From Sphingomonas sp. R647 (GTDB taxonomy: Bacteria > Pseudomonadota > Alphaproteobacteria > Sphingomonadales > Sphingomonadaceae): a stretch of 64,000 nt of DNA. Below the pieces are notes generated by a model that saw only the letters and a program-made list of their open reading frames with translations, ran no database searches and had not been told where the DNA came from. The translations under genes were made by a program, and so were the position numbers. The stretch spans positions 248,001-312,000 of the forward strand of contig NZ_JAIQXT010000006.1 of the NCBI RefSeq assembly GCF_020177055.1, in the 5' to 3' direction. Shown here piece by piece: positions 27,314-36,046 of this stretch (position 1 is its first letter; each line of letters opens with the position of its first letter).

Positions 27314-29410
27314 TTAGCCGCGTGCTTTCGCCTTCGCGCGAAATGCATGCAGCAGCGGCTCGGTATAGCCACTCGGCTGGGAGACGCCGTCGAACACCAA
27401 AGCCCGTGCCGCCTGCAATGCGAGACTGTCGGGATCGCCGACCATCGGGCGATAAAGCGGATCGCCCGCATTCTGCGCATCGACCTTCGCCGCCATCCGC
27501 GCGAACGCCGCGTCCACATCCGCCGCCGTGGCGACGCCATGGAGCAACCAGTTGGCGATATGCTGCGAGGAAATGCGCAGCGTCGCGCGGTCCTCCATCA
27601 GGCCGATATCGTGAATGTCGGGCACTTTGGAGCATCCCACGCCCTGATCGATCCAGCGCACGACATAGCCAAGAATGCCCTGCGCGTTATTGTCCAGCTC
27701 GCGCGCGACCTCTTCCTCCGTCCAGTTCCGCCCCTGTGCCACCGGGATCGTCAGCAGCGGGGCCAGCGGCGGGATCGCCTCGCCCACAATCTCCCGCTGA
27801 CGCGCGAAGACATCGACCTTGTGATAGTGCATCGCGTGCAGCGTCGCGGCGGTGGGCGATGGCACCCAGGCGGTGTTCGCGCCGCTCAGCGGATGGACGA
27901 TCTTCTGGTCCATCATGTCGGCCATGCGGTCGGGCGCGGCCCACATGCCCTTGCCGATCTGCGCCCGGCCCGACAGCCCGTGCTTGAGGCCGACGCGGAC
28001 ATTGCGGTCCTCATACGCCTTGATCCAGCGACAGGCCTTCATCTCCGCCTTGGGGATCATCGGCCCGGCGCGCATCGACGTGTGGATCTCGTCCCCGGTG
28101 CGGTCGAGGAAGCCGGTGTTGATGAAGGCGATGCGGCCCTGCACCGCATGGATGCACGCGGCGAGGTTGGCGCTGGTGCGCCGCTCCTCGTCCATCACGC
28201 CGACCTTGATCGTGTGGCGGGCGACGCTCAGCAGATCCTCGACCGTGTCGAACAGGTCGTTGGTGAAGGCGCATTCGTCTGGCCCGTGCATCTTGGGTTT
28301 GACGATATAGATGCTGCCGGTGCGGCTGTTGCGCGCGCGGCCCAGCCCCTTGAGGTCGTGCAGTGCGATCGTGCTGGTGACAATCGCGTCGAGGATACCC
28401 TCGGGTGCCTCCGCGCCATCGATGTGGATCGCGGGGTTGGTCATCAGGTGGCCGACATTGCGCACGAACAAGAGGCTGCGGCCGGGTAGCGTCAGGTCGC
28501 TCTGGTTCGGCCGCTGATAGACGCGGTCAGCGGCGAGTTCGCGGGTCAGCGTCTTGCCACCCTTGTCGAACGTCTCGGTCAGGTCGCCGCGCATCAGGCC
28601 CAGCCAGTTGGCATAGGCCGCAACCTTGTCATCGGCATCCACCGCCGCGATCGAATCCTCCAGATCGACGATCGCGGTGAGCGCGCTTTCGAGCAGCACA
28701 TCGGCGATCCCCGCCGGATCACTCGCGCCGATCGGGTGGCTGCGGTCGACCAGCACCTCGATGTGCAGGCCGTGATGGGCGAACAGCATCGACTCGCCGC
28801 GCGTCCCGACGAACTGGCCCGGATCGGCGAGCGGCAGGTCGCCACCTGAAAAATCAGCCCAGCGCATCCCGGTCAACGGCACCGCTTCGTCAAGGAACGC
28901 CTTCGCCGCCGCGATCACCTGCGACCCGCGTTCCGCGTCATAGCCACCGGCCTTCGCCAAACCGGGCAGCGCATCGGTGCCGTACAGCGCATCGTACAGG
29001 CTCCCCCACCGGGCATTGGCGGCGTTGAGCACGAAGCGGGCATTGAGCGCGGGGACGACGAGTTGCGGCCCCGCCAGCGTCGCGATCTCCGCATCCACGT
29101 CGCGCGTGCCGATGGTAAAGTCGCCCGGCTCCGGCACCAGATAGCCGATCGCGCGCAGGAACGTCTCCTGCGCCGCCGGATCGGCTGCGCGCAGCGGGTC
29201 CGCCGCGCACCATGCATCGATCTGTGCCTGAAGGTCCTCGCGCCGTGCCAGCAGGTCGCCGTTGCGCGGGGTAAAGCGCGCGAAAATCTCCGCCGCACCC
29301 GCCCACCAATCGTCCGCCGCGATCCCCAGCGGCGGCAACACCCGCTCCTCGACGAACCGGACGAGCGGCTCGGCGACGGACAGGCCGGCGCGAATCTGGG
29401 TGGCGGTCAT
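27314..29410 (-). CDS. glcB: Malate synthase G
   Basis: 698 aa. The start at 29410 has AGGAGG with 6-nt spacing. It condenses glyoxylate and acetyl-CoA to malate in the glyoxylate/glycolate pathway. Family segments include GWMRWAD-like [15 protein letters not shown], the metal-binding [32 protein letters not shown] (20 aa) and [13 protein letters not shown]. Isocitrate lyase and glycolate oxidase genes are not in the window. A large inverted repeat lies in its upstream region. Confidence 0.97.
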   Translation of the reverse strand: MTATQIRAGLSVAEPLVRFVEERVLPPLGIAADDWWAGAAEIFARFTPRNGDLLARREDLQAQIDAWCAADPLRAADPAAQETFLRAIGYLVPEPGDFTIGTRDVDAEIATLAGPQLVVPALNARFVLNAANARWGSLYDALYGTDALPGLAKAGGYDAERGSQVIAAAKAFLDEAVPLTGMRWADFSGGDLPLADPGQFVGTRGESMLFAHHGLHIEVLVDRSHPIGASDPAGIADVLLESALTAIVDLEDSIAAVDADDKVAAYANWLGLMRGDLTETFDKGGKTLTRELAADRVYQRPNQSDLTLPGRSLLFVRNVGHLMTNPAIHIDGAEAPEGILDAIVTSTIALHDLKGLGRARNSRTGSIYIVKPKMHGPDECAFTNDLFDTVEDLLSVARHTIKVGVMDEERRTSANLAACIHAVQGRIAFINTGFLDRTGDEIHTSMRAGPMIPKAEMKACRWIKAYEDRNVRVGLKHGLSGRAQIGKGMWAAPDRMADMMDQKIVHPLSGANTAWVPSPTAATLHAMHYHKVDVFARQREIVGEAIPPLAPLLTIPVAQGRNWTEEEVARELDNNAQGILGYVVRWIDQGVGCSKVPDIHDIGLMEDRATLRISSQHIANWLLHGVATAADVDAAFARMAAKVDAQNAGDPLYRPMVGDPDSLALQAARALVFDGVSQPSGYTEPLLHAFRAKAKARG

Positions 29411-29512
29411 GGAATCCTCCTGGCTAGCAACATCGACTGCCCTGGGGAGGGATGGCTCGATTAGGCGAGAACAGGGGGCCGGATCAAGCGCCTAGAATCG
29501 CTTTCAATTAGA

Positions 29513-29594
29513 CGGCACCGGCCCGCTCCCCCACCCGGCCACCCAACGCCAGTGTATTCTATGGGTGGCCCGGTGGGGGAGCGGGCCGGTGCCG
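29513..29594. repeat. Near-perfect 33-bp inverted repeat
   Basis: The left arm 29513-29545 and right arm 29562-29594 are complementary at 32 of 33 positions around a 16-nt centre. The arms contain CGGCACCGGCCCGCTCCCCC and its complement. A second small hairpin, TTCAGC-gaa-GCTGAA, follows at 29596-29610, next to the marR stop. The element lies between marR and glcB, both on the minus strand. It could be a miniature palindromic repeat, a read-through barrier, or both. Nothing codes here. Confidence 0.85.
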
Positions 29595-29617
29595 CTTCAG
29601 CGAAGCTGAAAACGAGT

Positions 29618-30070
29618 CTAGAATCCCGGCGAGATCGCGGCTGCCGCCGCCTCGACGCGTTCGAGCATCTTGCGCAGTTGCGCCTGCTCCTCGTCGTTGA
29701 GGCTGGCGAAGATGCGACGTTCGAACTCGAGCGCCTGGGGCGCGATCTGGCGGTAGAGCGCCCAGCCCTCCGCGCTGAGGTCGAGCAGATGCGAGCGCTG
29801 GTCGTCGGGATTGGGGGTGCGCGTTACCAGCCCGCGCTCATGCAGCGAAATCGCCGCGCGGCTGACCGTCACCTTGTCCATCTGGGTGCGGCCGCACAGC
29901 GCCTGCTGGCTCATCGAGCCGAACTCGGCGAGCACCGTCAGCAGCCGCCATTCGGGGATGCGCAGCCCGAACCGCGCCTGATACGCGCCCGCAATCGTCC
30001 CCGACACGCGGTTCGATGCGACCGAGAGCCGATAGGGCAGAAAGGCGTCGAGCTTGAGTGTTGCAGTCAT
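29618..30070 (-). CDS. MarR-family transcriptional regulator
   Basis: 150 aa with a winged helix-turn-helix: SMSQQALCGRTQMDKVTVSRAA (20-residue core SQQALCGRTQMDKVTVSRAA) and the wing RTPNPDDQRSHL. Flanking helices form the dimer interface. There is no strong Shine-Dalgarno before the ATG at 30070. Three copies of a GCAATG half-site lie 32-55 bp upstream, suggesting autoregulation. The next gene downstream is malate synthase G, but a large inverted repeat separates them, so co-transcription is doubtful. Ligand unknown. Confidence 0.9.
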   Translation of the reverse strand: MTATLKLDAFLPYRLSVASNRVSGTIAGAYQARFGLRIPEWRLLTVLAEFGSMSQQALCGRTQMDKVTVSRAAISLHERGLVTRTPNPDDQRSHLLDLSAEGWALYRQIAPQALEFERRIFASLNDEEQAQLRKMLERVEAAAAAISPGF

Positions 30071-30101
30071 AGGACAGTGATGGCGCGATCAGTCAGGCGA
30101 T

Positions 30102-30125
30102 GCAATGTTAGCAATGCTTCATTGC
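30102..30125. promoter_or_regulatory. MarR operator candidate (GCAATG half-sites)
   Basis: GCAATG-tta-GCAATG-ctt-CATTGC: two direct half-sites and one inverted half-site, each 3 nt apart. The right-hand pair makes a perfect 15-bp dyad (30111-30125). It lies just upstream of the marR gene, as expected for an autoregulated MarR repressor. Confidence 0.65.
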
Positions 30126-30170
30126 GCAAAAGGGGGCGGAGGGGGACAGGAAATGTCGCCTCAAGCTCTT

Positions 30171-30299
30171 CTTAGCCCTCTCCCGCTTGCGGGAGAGGGT
30201 TGGGTGAGGGTTTTCTTGTTCTTCCCAGCGACGGCGCATCGCAGAACCAAAAAAGAAGAAGACCCTCCCCAACCCCTCCCGCAAGCGGGAGGGGCTAAG
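30171..30299. repeat. Bipartite REP-like palindromic element (copy 2)
   Basis: The left arm (30171-30211) starts CTTAGCCCTCTCCCGCTTGC, and the right arm (30262-30299) ends GCAAGCGGGAGGGGCTAAG. They are inverted copies, each itself containing a CCCTCCCGC(A/T)... hairpin. The ~50-nt centre is flanked by TTTTCTT and AAGAAGAA runs that continue the pairing. It belongs to the same family as 5546-5656. It lies between marR and the exuT-like gene (both minus strand). Confidence 0.85.
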
Positions 30300-30306
30300 A
30301 TGAGGC

Positions 30307-31614
30307 CTAGACTGAAACCCGCGTCAGGCGCGGCGACAGCAGGTGGATCGCCCCGACTGCGAGGAAATAGACCACGGTGCAGGCCGCGAAGATCAGCGTG
30401 TAATTGCCATCAGTGGCATCGAGCACGAGGCCGGTCGACTTGGCCATGATCATGCCACCGACACCGCCGCAAAAGCCGCCAAGCCCGATCACCGATCCCA
30501 CTGCGCGCTTCGGGAACATGTCCGGCGGCAGCGACAGCAGGTTGGTCGAGAATGCCTGATGCCCGGCAAGCGCCAGCCCGATCAGCGCGACCGCCAGCCA
30601 CATATTCTCAAGCTGCGTCACGAACAGCAGCGGGAGGACACAGCAGCCCGCGATGATCATCGTCACCTTGCGCGCGGCGTTCGGGGTCCAGCCCTTATGG
30701 ATCAGGTTCGACGACAGCCACCCGCCCGCGATGCTGCCGACATCCGACAGCAGATACATGACGATCATCGGCAGCAGCACGACCTTGAGGTCGACATTGT
30801 ACGTGCTGGCGAAATATTTGGGCAGCCAGAACAGCATCAGGAACCAGACCGGGTCGGTCAGGAACTTGGCCACCGCGAACGCCCAGGCCTCGCGCAGCCG
30901 CACGACGCGGCTCCAGCCGATCTTCTGGATCTGCTCGGGCGGATCATGCTCGATCCAGGCGAGCTCGCCCTCGCTGACCTTGCCGGTTTCGCGGGGGTTG
31001 CTGTAGAATTTGAGCCACAGCACCAGCAGCACGACGCCGAACAGGCCCGAATAGATAAACGTCTCGCGCCAATCGAGACCGAGCCAGGTCATGAAGACCC
31101 ACAAGGTCGGCGCGGTCAGGATCACACCGATCGTGGTCGCGGAGTTGACCCAGCCGATCGCATAAGCGCGTTCCTTTTGCGGGAACCACTCGCTGCTTGC
31201 GCGGACGACCGCCGGGAAATGCCCCGCCTCACCCACGCCCAGCACAACGCGCGCCGCCATGAACGAGGCGACGGTGCTGGCAAAGCCGTGCATCACATGG
31301 CCGACGGTCCACACGCCGATCGCGATGGCATAGCCGATCTTCGGCCCGAACCGGTCGACCATCCAGCCCATGAAGAGAAAGCCGAGCGCGTAGGCCGCCT
31401 GAAACGCGGTGACGATGTTGCCATAGTCATTCTCGTTCCAGCCCAGCTCCTTGCCCAGATCGGGGGCAAGCAGGCCCAGCATGGTGCGGTCGATATAGTT
31501 GACGGTGGTCGCGAAGAAGAGGATCGCGATGATCATCCATCGATAGCGCCCGGTGCGGGGCACCGGCCCCGCGCGGGGTGATTCGCCGCCGGTTTCGGCC
31601 TGCGTCGCGTTCAT
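30307..31614 (-). CDS. exuT: Hexuronate transporter, MFS (ExuT-like)
   Basis: 435 aa with about 12 hydrophobic helices. The family start NYIDRTMLGLLAPDL and the DRFGPKIGYAI loop motif match the anion:cation symporter/ExuT branch. The start at 31614 follows AGGGAGAG. It imports galacturonate or glucuronate through the inner membrane. It is 11 bp downstream of the hydratase-like gene and shares its promoter, which carries the LacI-type operators at 32.45 kb. Confidence 0.9.
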   Translation of the reverse strand: MNATQAETGGESPRAGPVPRTGRYRWMIIAILFFATTVNYIDRTMLGLLAPDLGKELGWNENDYGNIVTAFQAAYALGFLFMGWMVDRFGPKIGYAIAIGVWTVGHVMHGFASTVASFMAARVVLGVGEAGHFPAVVRASSEWFPQKERAYAIGWVNSATTIGVILTAPTLWVFMTWLGLDWRETFIYSGLFGVVLLVLWLKFYSNPRETGKVSEGELAWIEHDPPEQIQKIGWSRVVRLREAWAFAVAKFLTDPVWFLMLFWLPKYFASTYNVDLKVVLLPMIVMYLLSDVGSIAGGWLSSNLIHKGWTPNAARKVTMIIAGCCVLPLLFVTQLENMWLAVALIGLALAGHQAFSTNLLSLPPDMFPKRAVGSVIGLGGFCGGVGGMIMAKSTGLVLDATDGNYTLIFAACTVVYFLAVGAIHLLSPRLTRVSV

Positions 31615-31625
31615 CCATACTCTCC

Positions 31626-32417
31626 CTAAGCGGCGGGTCTGGCGGCCTCGATCGTGCAGCTCACCCGCATGGTTCCGAACGTGGCAGTAACCTGCGCGTT
31701 TGGCGATACCTCATGGACGCCGGTGACGGCGCCCGACGAAATCCACTGCCCCGGCCGCAACGCGATACCGCGCGCCGCCAGCGTTTCGAACAGGAAGCGC
31801 GCCGCGCCGACCGGTCCGTCGAGCATCGTGCGTGCAGCCGCCGCGCCGATCTCGACCCCGTCGATGCTCAGCGTCACCGGCCAGTCGAGAAAGCCCGAAT
31901 TGCGCCAGTCGGGGATGGCGTCGCCAACCACCAGCCCGTGATTATTGCCGAAGTCCGAAATCGTGACGAGCGGCCCATGCGCGTTGATGCCCGGAAAGGG
32001 AGAGCTGGCGATTTCAAGTCCGACATGGACCGCGTCGATCAGGTCGGCGGCCTCGTCCAGCGTGTAGCTGGTCTTGGCAGGATCGGGCGCGGTGCCGATG
32101 CGCAGCAGAAACTCCGCCTCCGCCGCGCCAAAGCCTTCGCCGAAAATCGGCATCGCGGGTGCCGGGTCACCGTGCTGCACGAAGCCCGTGAAGATCGGCC
32201 CGGCGAGCCGGTTTGTGCCCAGCTGCCCGTCGAGCGGCGGATTGATCCGGCCGACCTTCCACCCGGCGACCTCGCCACCGGTCAGCGCGAGCGCGCGGTC
32301 CTGGATCGCATAGGCGTCGGCGAGCGTGGCGGGCACGGTGCCGGGATATTCGGGGAGGCCGCGTGCATCGCGGCGCGCGGCGACAAAAGCCTCCGCAATG
32401 ACGTTCAGGTCGCTCAT
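31626..32417 (-). CDS. 2-keto-4-pentenoate hydratase-like (FAH superfamily) protein
   Basis: 263 aa. The start at 32417 has GAGGGG 5 nt upstream. Features of the MhpD/2-oxopent-4-enoate hydratase branch are GWKVGRINPPL, the acidic metal site AAEAEFLLRIG and GLEIASSPF. Known members hydrate 2-hydroxypenta-2,4-dienoate or decarboxylate related keto acids. Its place here, before exuT and behind LacI operators, implies a role with uronate-derived keto acids, which is not the textbook function. Substrate unknown. Confidence 0.82.
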   Translation of the reverse strand: MSDLNVIAEAFVAARRDARGLPEYPGTVPATLADAYAIQDRALALTGGEVAGWKVGRINPPLDGQLGTNRLAGPIFTGFVQHGDPAPAMPIFGEGFGAAEAEFLLRIGTAPDPAKTSYTLDEAADLIDAVHVGLEIASSPFPGINAHGPLVTISDFGNNHGLVVGDAIPDWRNSGFLDWPVTLSIDGVEIGAAAARTMLDGPVGAARFLFETLAARGIALRPGQWISSGAVTGVHEVSPNAQVTATFGTMRVSCTIEAARPAA

Positions 32418-32453
32418 CCACCCCTCGCTTCTATTCTTGGCCGCATCGCTAAT

Positions 32454-32487
32454 GGAAACCGGTGTCAATGGCAAGACATCGGTTACC
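32454..32487. promoter_or_regulatory. Two LacI-type operators of the hydratase-exuT operon
   Basis: GGAAACCGGTGTCA (32454-32467) and AGACATCGGTTACC (32474-32487) lie with centres 20 bp apart, about two helical turns. They match the TGACACCGGT palindrome found in seven promoters of the locus. They are 37-70 bp upstream of the hydratase start, where repressor binding would block its promoter. Confidence 0.75.
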
Positions 32488-32589
32488 CGGATCATAAATT
32501 TGCCCGATAGCCTGCGAAAGCAGCGTGTTGCAACGTCGCCCGATCAACCATCGCCGCGGCCCGGCCCCGGCGCGTCGCCGCGCCGCTTC

Positions 32590-32603
32590 CGAAACCGGTG
32601 TCA
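32590..32603. promoter_or_regulatory. LacI-type operator in front of the lacI-family gene
   Basis: CGAAACCGGTGTCA is the reverse orientation of the shared TGACACCGGTTT motif. Its centre is 136 bp from the first operator at 32460.5, close to 13 helical turns, so looping between the sites is possible. The position suggests autoregulation of the LacI gene at 32659. Confidence 0.75.
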
Positions 32604-32658
32604 CCCATCCCGGAGCGCACCGATTGGCGGCGAGCCGGTTGCGCGCTATGCACACGCG

Positions 32659-33678
32659 ATGAAGAAAAGCGCTCAGGCGACGATCAACGATGTCGCGCGG
32701 CTCGCCGGGGTTTCAAAGAAAACCGTCAGCCGCGTCATCAACCGCTCCACCCTGCTCAACGAGGAGACGCGCGAGCGGGTCGAGAAGGTCATCGCCGAAA
32801 TCGGCTATGTCCCCAACCCTCAGGCGCGCGCGCTGGCGCTGCGTCGCAACTTCCTGATCGGGCTGATCCACGACAACCCCAACCCGCACATGGTGCTCAA
32901 CGTGCAGCAGGGGTTGCTGGAGGTGCTGCGCGATACCGAGTTCGAACTGATCGTCCATCCGGTCGACCGCGGATCGCCGACGATGCTCGACGATATCCGC
33001 CGCTTCCTCGAGCGCCAGCGCCCCTATGGCGTGATGCTGCTGCCGCCGATCTGCGAGAATGATTCGATCGCCGATCTCTGCAGCGAGATCGGCACCCGCT
33101 ATGTCCGCATGGGTTCGGCATCGTTCGACGACCCCGAACATATGGTCGCGTCGAACGATCGCGAGGTCGTGCGCGGCGCAGTCGGGCATCTGGTCGAGAT
33201 GGGGCATCGCCGCATCGGCCTGGTCCTCGGCCCGCACGGCTTCCGCTCGGCATTCGAACGCAGTCAGGGCTATGAGGCCGCACTCGACGATGCCGACATT
33301 CCGGTGCAACGGACGCTGATCGCGCAGGGTGATTATACGTTCGAATCGGGGATGCGCGCGGCCGAGCGGCTGCTCGACCTGTCGCCGCGCCCGACCGCGG
33401 TGTTCTGCTCCAACGACGCGATGGCGGCGGGCGTGCTGCACACCGCGCGCCAGCGCGGGTTGGACGTGCCACGCGACCTGTCGATCGTCGGTTTCGACGA
33501 TACCACCATCGCCTCCTATCTCTGGCCGCCGCTGACCACCGTCCGCTGGCCGATCGCGACAATGGCGCGCGCCGCCGGCCTGAAACTGATCGGCGATGGC
33601 GAGGATGAGGAAAGCGCCGAGTCGCTGTTCGTCTCGACCCTGATCCGCCGCGCCTCGGTCGCGCCGCCGGGGGAGTGA
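32659..33678 (+). CDS. LacI-family regulator of the pectin/uronate genes (KdgR-like)
   Basis: 339 aa from the ATG at 32659. No Shine-Dalgarno is visible, so it may be leaderless or start slightly elsewhere, but the HTH requires this region. The N-terminal HTH is ATINDVARLAGVSKKTVSRV (residues 6-25). A periplasmic-binding-protein-like effector domain follows (~60-335), with FGHRRIG-like MGHRRIGLVLGP and the C-terminal motif VGFDDTTIASYLWPPLTTV. It is divergent from hydratase-exuT. At least eight matching operators occur in this locus and nowhere else seen in the window, so this is the likely local repressor, with a ketodeoxy-uronate or uronate as probable effector. Confidence 0.9.
   Translation: MKKSAQATINDVARLAGVSKKTVSRVINRSTLLNEETRERVEKVIAEIGYVPNPQARALALRRNFLIGLIHDNPNPHMVLNVQQGLLEVLRDTEFELIVHPVDRGSPTMLDDIRRFLERQRPYGVMLLPPICENDSIADLCSEIGTRYVRMGSASFDDPEHMVASNDREVVRGAVGHLVEMGHRRIGLVLGPHGFRSAFERSQGYEAALDDADIPVQRTLIAQGDYTFESGMRAAERLLDLSPRPTAVFCSNDAMAAGVLHTARQRGLDVPRDLSIVGFDDTTIASYLWPPLTTVRWPIATMARAAGLKLIGDGEDEESAESLFVSTLIRRASVAPPGE
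33648..33668 (+). repeat. 21-bp direct repeat, copy in the lacI 3' end
   Basis: A 21-bp stretch starting CCGCGCCTCGGTCGCG, inside the last codons of the LacI-family gene, is repeated exactly at 34440-34460. The match stops at both ends in both copies. The two copies bracket the exported hypothetical protein at 33716-34384. Confidence 0.85.
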
Positions 33679-33715
33679 GCTTGGTCGCCCGCTCGCCAGT
33701 TCAGGAGAGTTTCGT

Positions 33716-34384
33716 ATGATACGCGCGATCAGGCTCGGCTTGGCCTCCATCATTCTGTGCACCTCCGTCTATACACCTTCGTCCTCGGCCGACGGCGCTA
33801 ACGCGCAATGCAAGCTCCATGTTTGGACGACAGAGATGTTCGCCGTGACGGAGAACCTTGGCGATCCCAACCAAGGCGGGCTGGTCGGCGCCCTGCTTCA
33901 TGAAGCGATGCGGCTTCGCTCGCCTGAAGGCGTCAAGCGGCAGCTGGAGACGCAATTGAGTGCTGCCGAGCAGCAAAGGATCATCACTGAACTCGACCTG
34001 AGCAAGCGGCTGGCGCTGCCCGGGTATGCAGTGATCTTCGAACCGCCAGCCAGCCAACCCGTCTGGACATTTGAACGGCTCAAAAGCTCGGAACGTATCG
34101 CGCCACAGACGGGTGACTGCTACGCGGAGCTGGCAATTATTTCCCAGCAATATTTCAAACAGGCGATCGGCACGCGCCTGCGGACATTTGTCTGGTATCG
34201 GGAGTATGACTCGAGGGGCGTGTTGAAGGCCAAGCTGCTCGATACCACTGCAACAAAGGCGATCGACTTCCCCGCAAAGAGCGACGCGGAACTCCCTGCC
34301 TCGGCAATTTCAATTCAAAAGGCATTCCGTGAAAACATGATCAAGGTCGCTACCGATAAACTCAAACGTTCGCCGCGACTCTGA
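33716..34384 (+). CDS. Exported hypothetical protein, AT-richer than its neighbours
   Basis: 222 aa. The start at 33716 has AGGAGA 7 nt upstream. A signal peptide (residues ~1-28) precedes a mature part with two Cys (~32 and ~138) that could pair. I do not recognise a family. Features are KRQLETQLSAAEQQRIITEL (helical), a Trp/Tyr-rich core (TFVWYREYDSRGV) and a basic C-terminus. Third-codon positions carry visibly more A/T than the genes on either side. It interrupts the LacI-uxaC stretch and is bracketed by a 21-bp direct repeat, both suggesting insertion. No mobile-element gene is present. Confidence 0.8.
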   Translation: MIRAIRLGLASIILCTSVYTPSSSADGANAQCKLHVWTTEMFAVTENLGDPNQGGLVGALLHEAMRLRSPEGVKRQLETQLSAAEQQRIITELDLSKRLALPGYAVIFEPPASQPVWTFERLKSSERIAPQTGDCYAELAIISQQYFKQAIGTRLRTFVWYREYDSRGVLKAKLLDTTATKAIDFPAKSDAELPASAISIQKAFRENMIKVATDKLKRSPRL

Positions 34385-34439
34385 CACTGGCCGGCGCGGA
34401 TGCGGCGGCAACCAGAGGTGGCGAACGCGCCGATCACCA

Positions 34440-34460
34440 CCGCGCCTCGGTCGCGCCGCC
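34440..34460 (+). repeat. 21-bp direct repeat, second copy
   Basis: An exact copy of 33648-33668 (the lacI 3' end) in non-coding DNA 56 bp after the hypothetical gene and 55 bp before the uxaC operator. It looks like a remnant of the lacI terminus left by insertion of the intervening ~0.77 kb. Confidence 0.85.
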
Positions 34461-34514
34461 ATTGGAATGGAGTCAGGCCGGCACTAAGACCTAGGTTGAG
34501 GTTGAACGACAATC

Positions 34515-34528
34515 TGACACCGGTTACC
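34515..34528 (+). promoter_or_regulatory. LacI-type operator upstream of uxaC
   Basis: TGACACCGGTTACC lies 29 bp before the uxaC start and is identical to the site at 36033-36046. Binding there would overlap the promoter or early transcript. Confidence 0.78.
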
Positions 34529-34556
34529 GGCTCGGACGATAAGTGAGAGGAAGCCT

Positions 34557-35996
34557 GTGCACCCGTTGGCACTTGATCCAGACCGGCTGTTTCCCGCCGA
34601 TCCCGGCATGCGCGGGATCGCGCGTGCGCTCTATGCTGGCATCGCCGATCTGCCGATCGTCAGCCCGCACGGCCATACCGACCCGGCCTGGTTCGCGACC
34701 GATGCGGCGTGGGAGAATGCGACCGAGCTGCTGCTCGCGCCCGATCACTACATCTTCCGCATGCTCTATTCGCAGGGCGTCGACCTCGATGTGCTGCGGG
34801 TCCCGCGCAAGGATGGTGTGCCCGCCACCGATCCGCGCAGCGCATGGCGGGTGTTCGCCGGCAACTATCACCTGTTCCGCGGCACGCCGTCGCGCATATG
34901 GCTCGACCATGTCTTTGCCGAGGTGTTCGGGATCGACCGGCTGCTGAGCGCCGAAACCGCCGACCATTATTACGACACGATCACCTATGCGCTCGCGACG
35001 CCTGCGTTTCGTCCGCGCGCGCTGTTCGACCGGTTCCGGATCGACTTTCTCGCGACGACCGAGGGCGCTGACGACCCGCTCCACCACCATGCCGCGATCC
35101 GGCAATCGGGCTGGCAGGGCCGCGTCGTCACGACCTATCGCCCGGATTCGGTGATCGATGTTGAGCATGAGGCGTTCGCAAGCGCGATGACCGCCTTTGC
35201 CGACCTGACCGGTGAGGATGTGCACAGCTGGTCGGGCTATCTCGCCGCGCACCGCAAGCGGCGGGCGGACTTCCGCGCCGCTGGAGCCACGGCGACCGAC
35301 CATGGCTTCGCCACCGCGCAGACCGCGAACCTGTCGACCACCGAGTGCGAAGCGCTGTTCGCCCGGATCGTCGGCGGCGCGTGGGACGCCGCCGATGCCG
35401 AACTGTTCCGCGCGCAGATGCTCACCGAAATGGCGAAGATGAGCGTCGCGGACGGCATGACCATGCAGATCCATCCCGGATCGTGCCGCAACCACAATGC
35501 CCAGCTGTTCCACAGCCATGGCCGCGACAAGGGCGCCGACATCCCGATGCGCACCGACTATGTCCACGCGCTCAAGCCGATGTTGGATGTGGTGGGCAAC
35601 GCGCGCGACCTGACGATCATCCTCTTCACGCTCGACGAATCGACCTATGCCCGCGAACTCGCGCCGCTCGCCGGCCATTATCCGGCGCTCAAGCTCGGCC
35701 CGGCCTGGTGGTTCCATGATTCGCCCGAGGGGATGCGCCGGTTCCGCGAGATGACGACCGAGACCGCCGGCTTTTACAACACCGTCGGCTTCAACGACGA
35801 CACCCGCGCTTTCCTGTCGATCCCCGCGCGGCACGATGTCGCGCGCCGCGTCGATTGCGCCTTCCTCGCGCGGCTGGTCGCGGAGGGGCGGATGCAGGAT
35901 TGGGAAGCGGCGGAACTGGCACACGACCTCACCTCGACGCTGGTGCGCAAAGCCTATGGGCTGGACCCATCGCCGCCGGTCGCCGGGGCCGCATGA
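34557..35996 (+). CDS. uxaC: Uronate isomerase (glucuronate/galacturonate isomerase)
   Basis: 479 aa, starting at GTG 34557 with AGAGGA upstream. It is an amidohydrolase-fold isomerase converting D-galacturonate to tagaturonate or D-glucuronate to fructuronate. Family features are the metal site SPHGHTDPAWFA, MQIHPGSCRNHN, GPAWWFHDSPEGMRRF and the final FNDDTRAFLSIPARHDVARR (20 aa). The later steps UxaB/UxuB and UxaA/UxuA are not in the window. Behind a LacI operator; followed by the RpiB-type isomerase after 145 bp. Confidence 0.96.
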   Translation: MHPLALDPDRLFPADPGMRGIARALYAGIADLPIVSPHGHTDPAWFATDAAWENATELLLAPDHYIFRMLYSQGVDLDVLRVPRKDGVPATDPRSAWRVFAGNYHLFRGTPSRIWLDHVFAEVFGIDRLLSAETADHYYDTITYALATPAFRPRALFDRFRIDFLATTEGADDPLHHHAAIRQSGWQGRVVTTYRPDSVIDVEHEAFASAMTAFADLTGEDVHSWSGYLAAHRKRRADFRAAGATATDHGFATAQTANLSTTECEALFARIVGGAWDAADAELFRAQMLTEMAKMSVADGMTMQIHPGSCRNHNAQLFHSHGRDKGADIPMRTDYVHALKPMLDVVGNARDLTIILFTLDESTYARELAPLAGHYPALKLGPAWWFHDSPEGMRRFREMTTETAGFYNTVGFNDDTRAFLSIPARHDVARRVDCAFLARLVAEGRMQDWEAAELAHDLTSTLVRKAYGLDPSPPVAGAA

Positions 35997-36032
35997 CCCA
36001 CCGCTTCGCACCGCCCACCTTGCATCGAGACC

Positions 36033-36046
36033 TGACACCGGTTACC
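36033..36046 (+). promoter_or_regulatory. LacI-type operator upstream of the rpiB-kdu operon
   Basis: TGACACCGGTTACC lies 95 bp before the RpiB-type gene start and 37 bp after the uxaC stop. It marks a separate promoter for the isomerase-kduI-kduD-kdgK-esterase run. Confidence 0.78.

Noticed and set aside
25087..27987. A 966-codon plus-strand frame opposite tamA
   Set aside because: Composition is typical of antisense GC-rich DNA. It spans the tamA/glcB junction and has no conserved motif.
33648..34460. An insertion sequence behind lacI
   Set aside because: No transposase and no terminal inverted repeats; only a 21-bp direct repeat and an exported protein.
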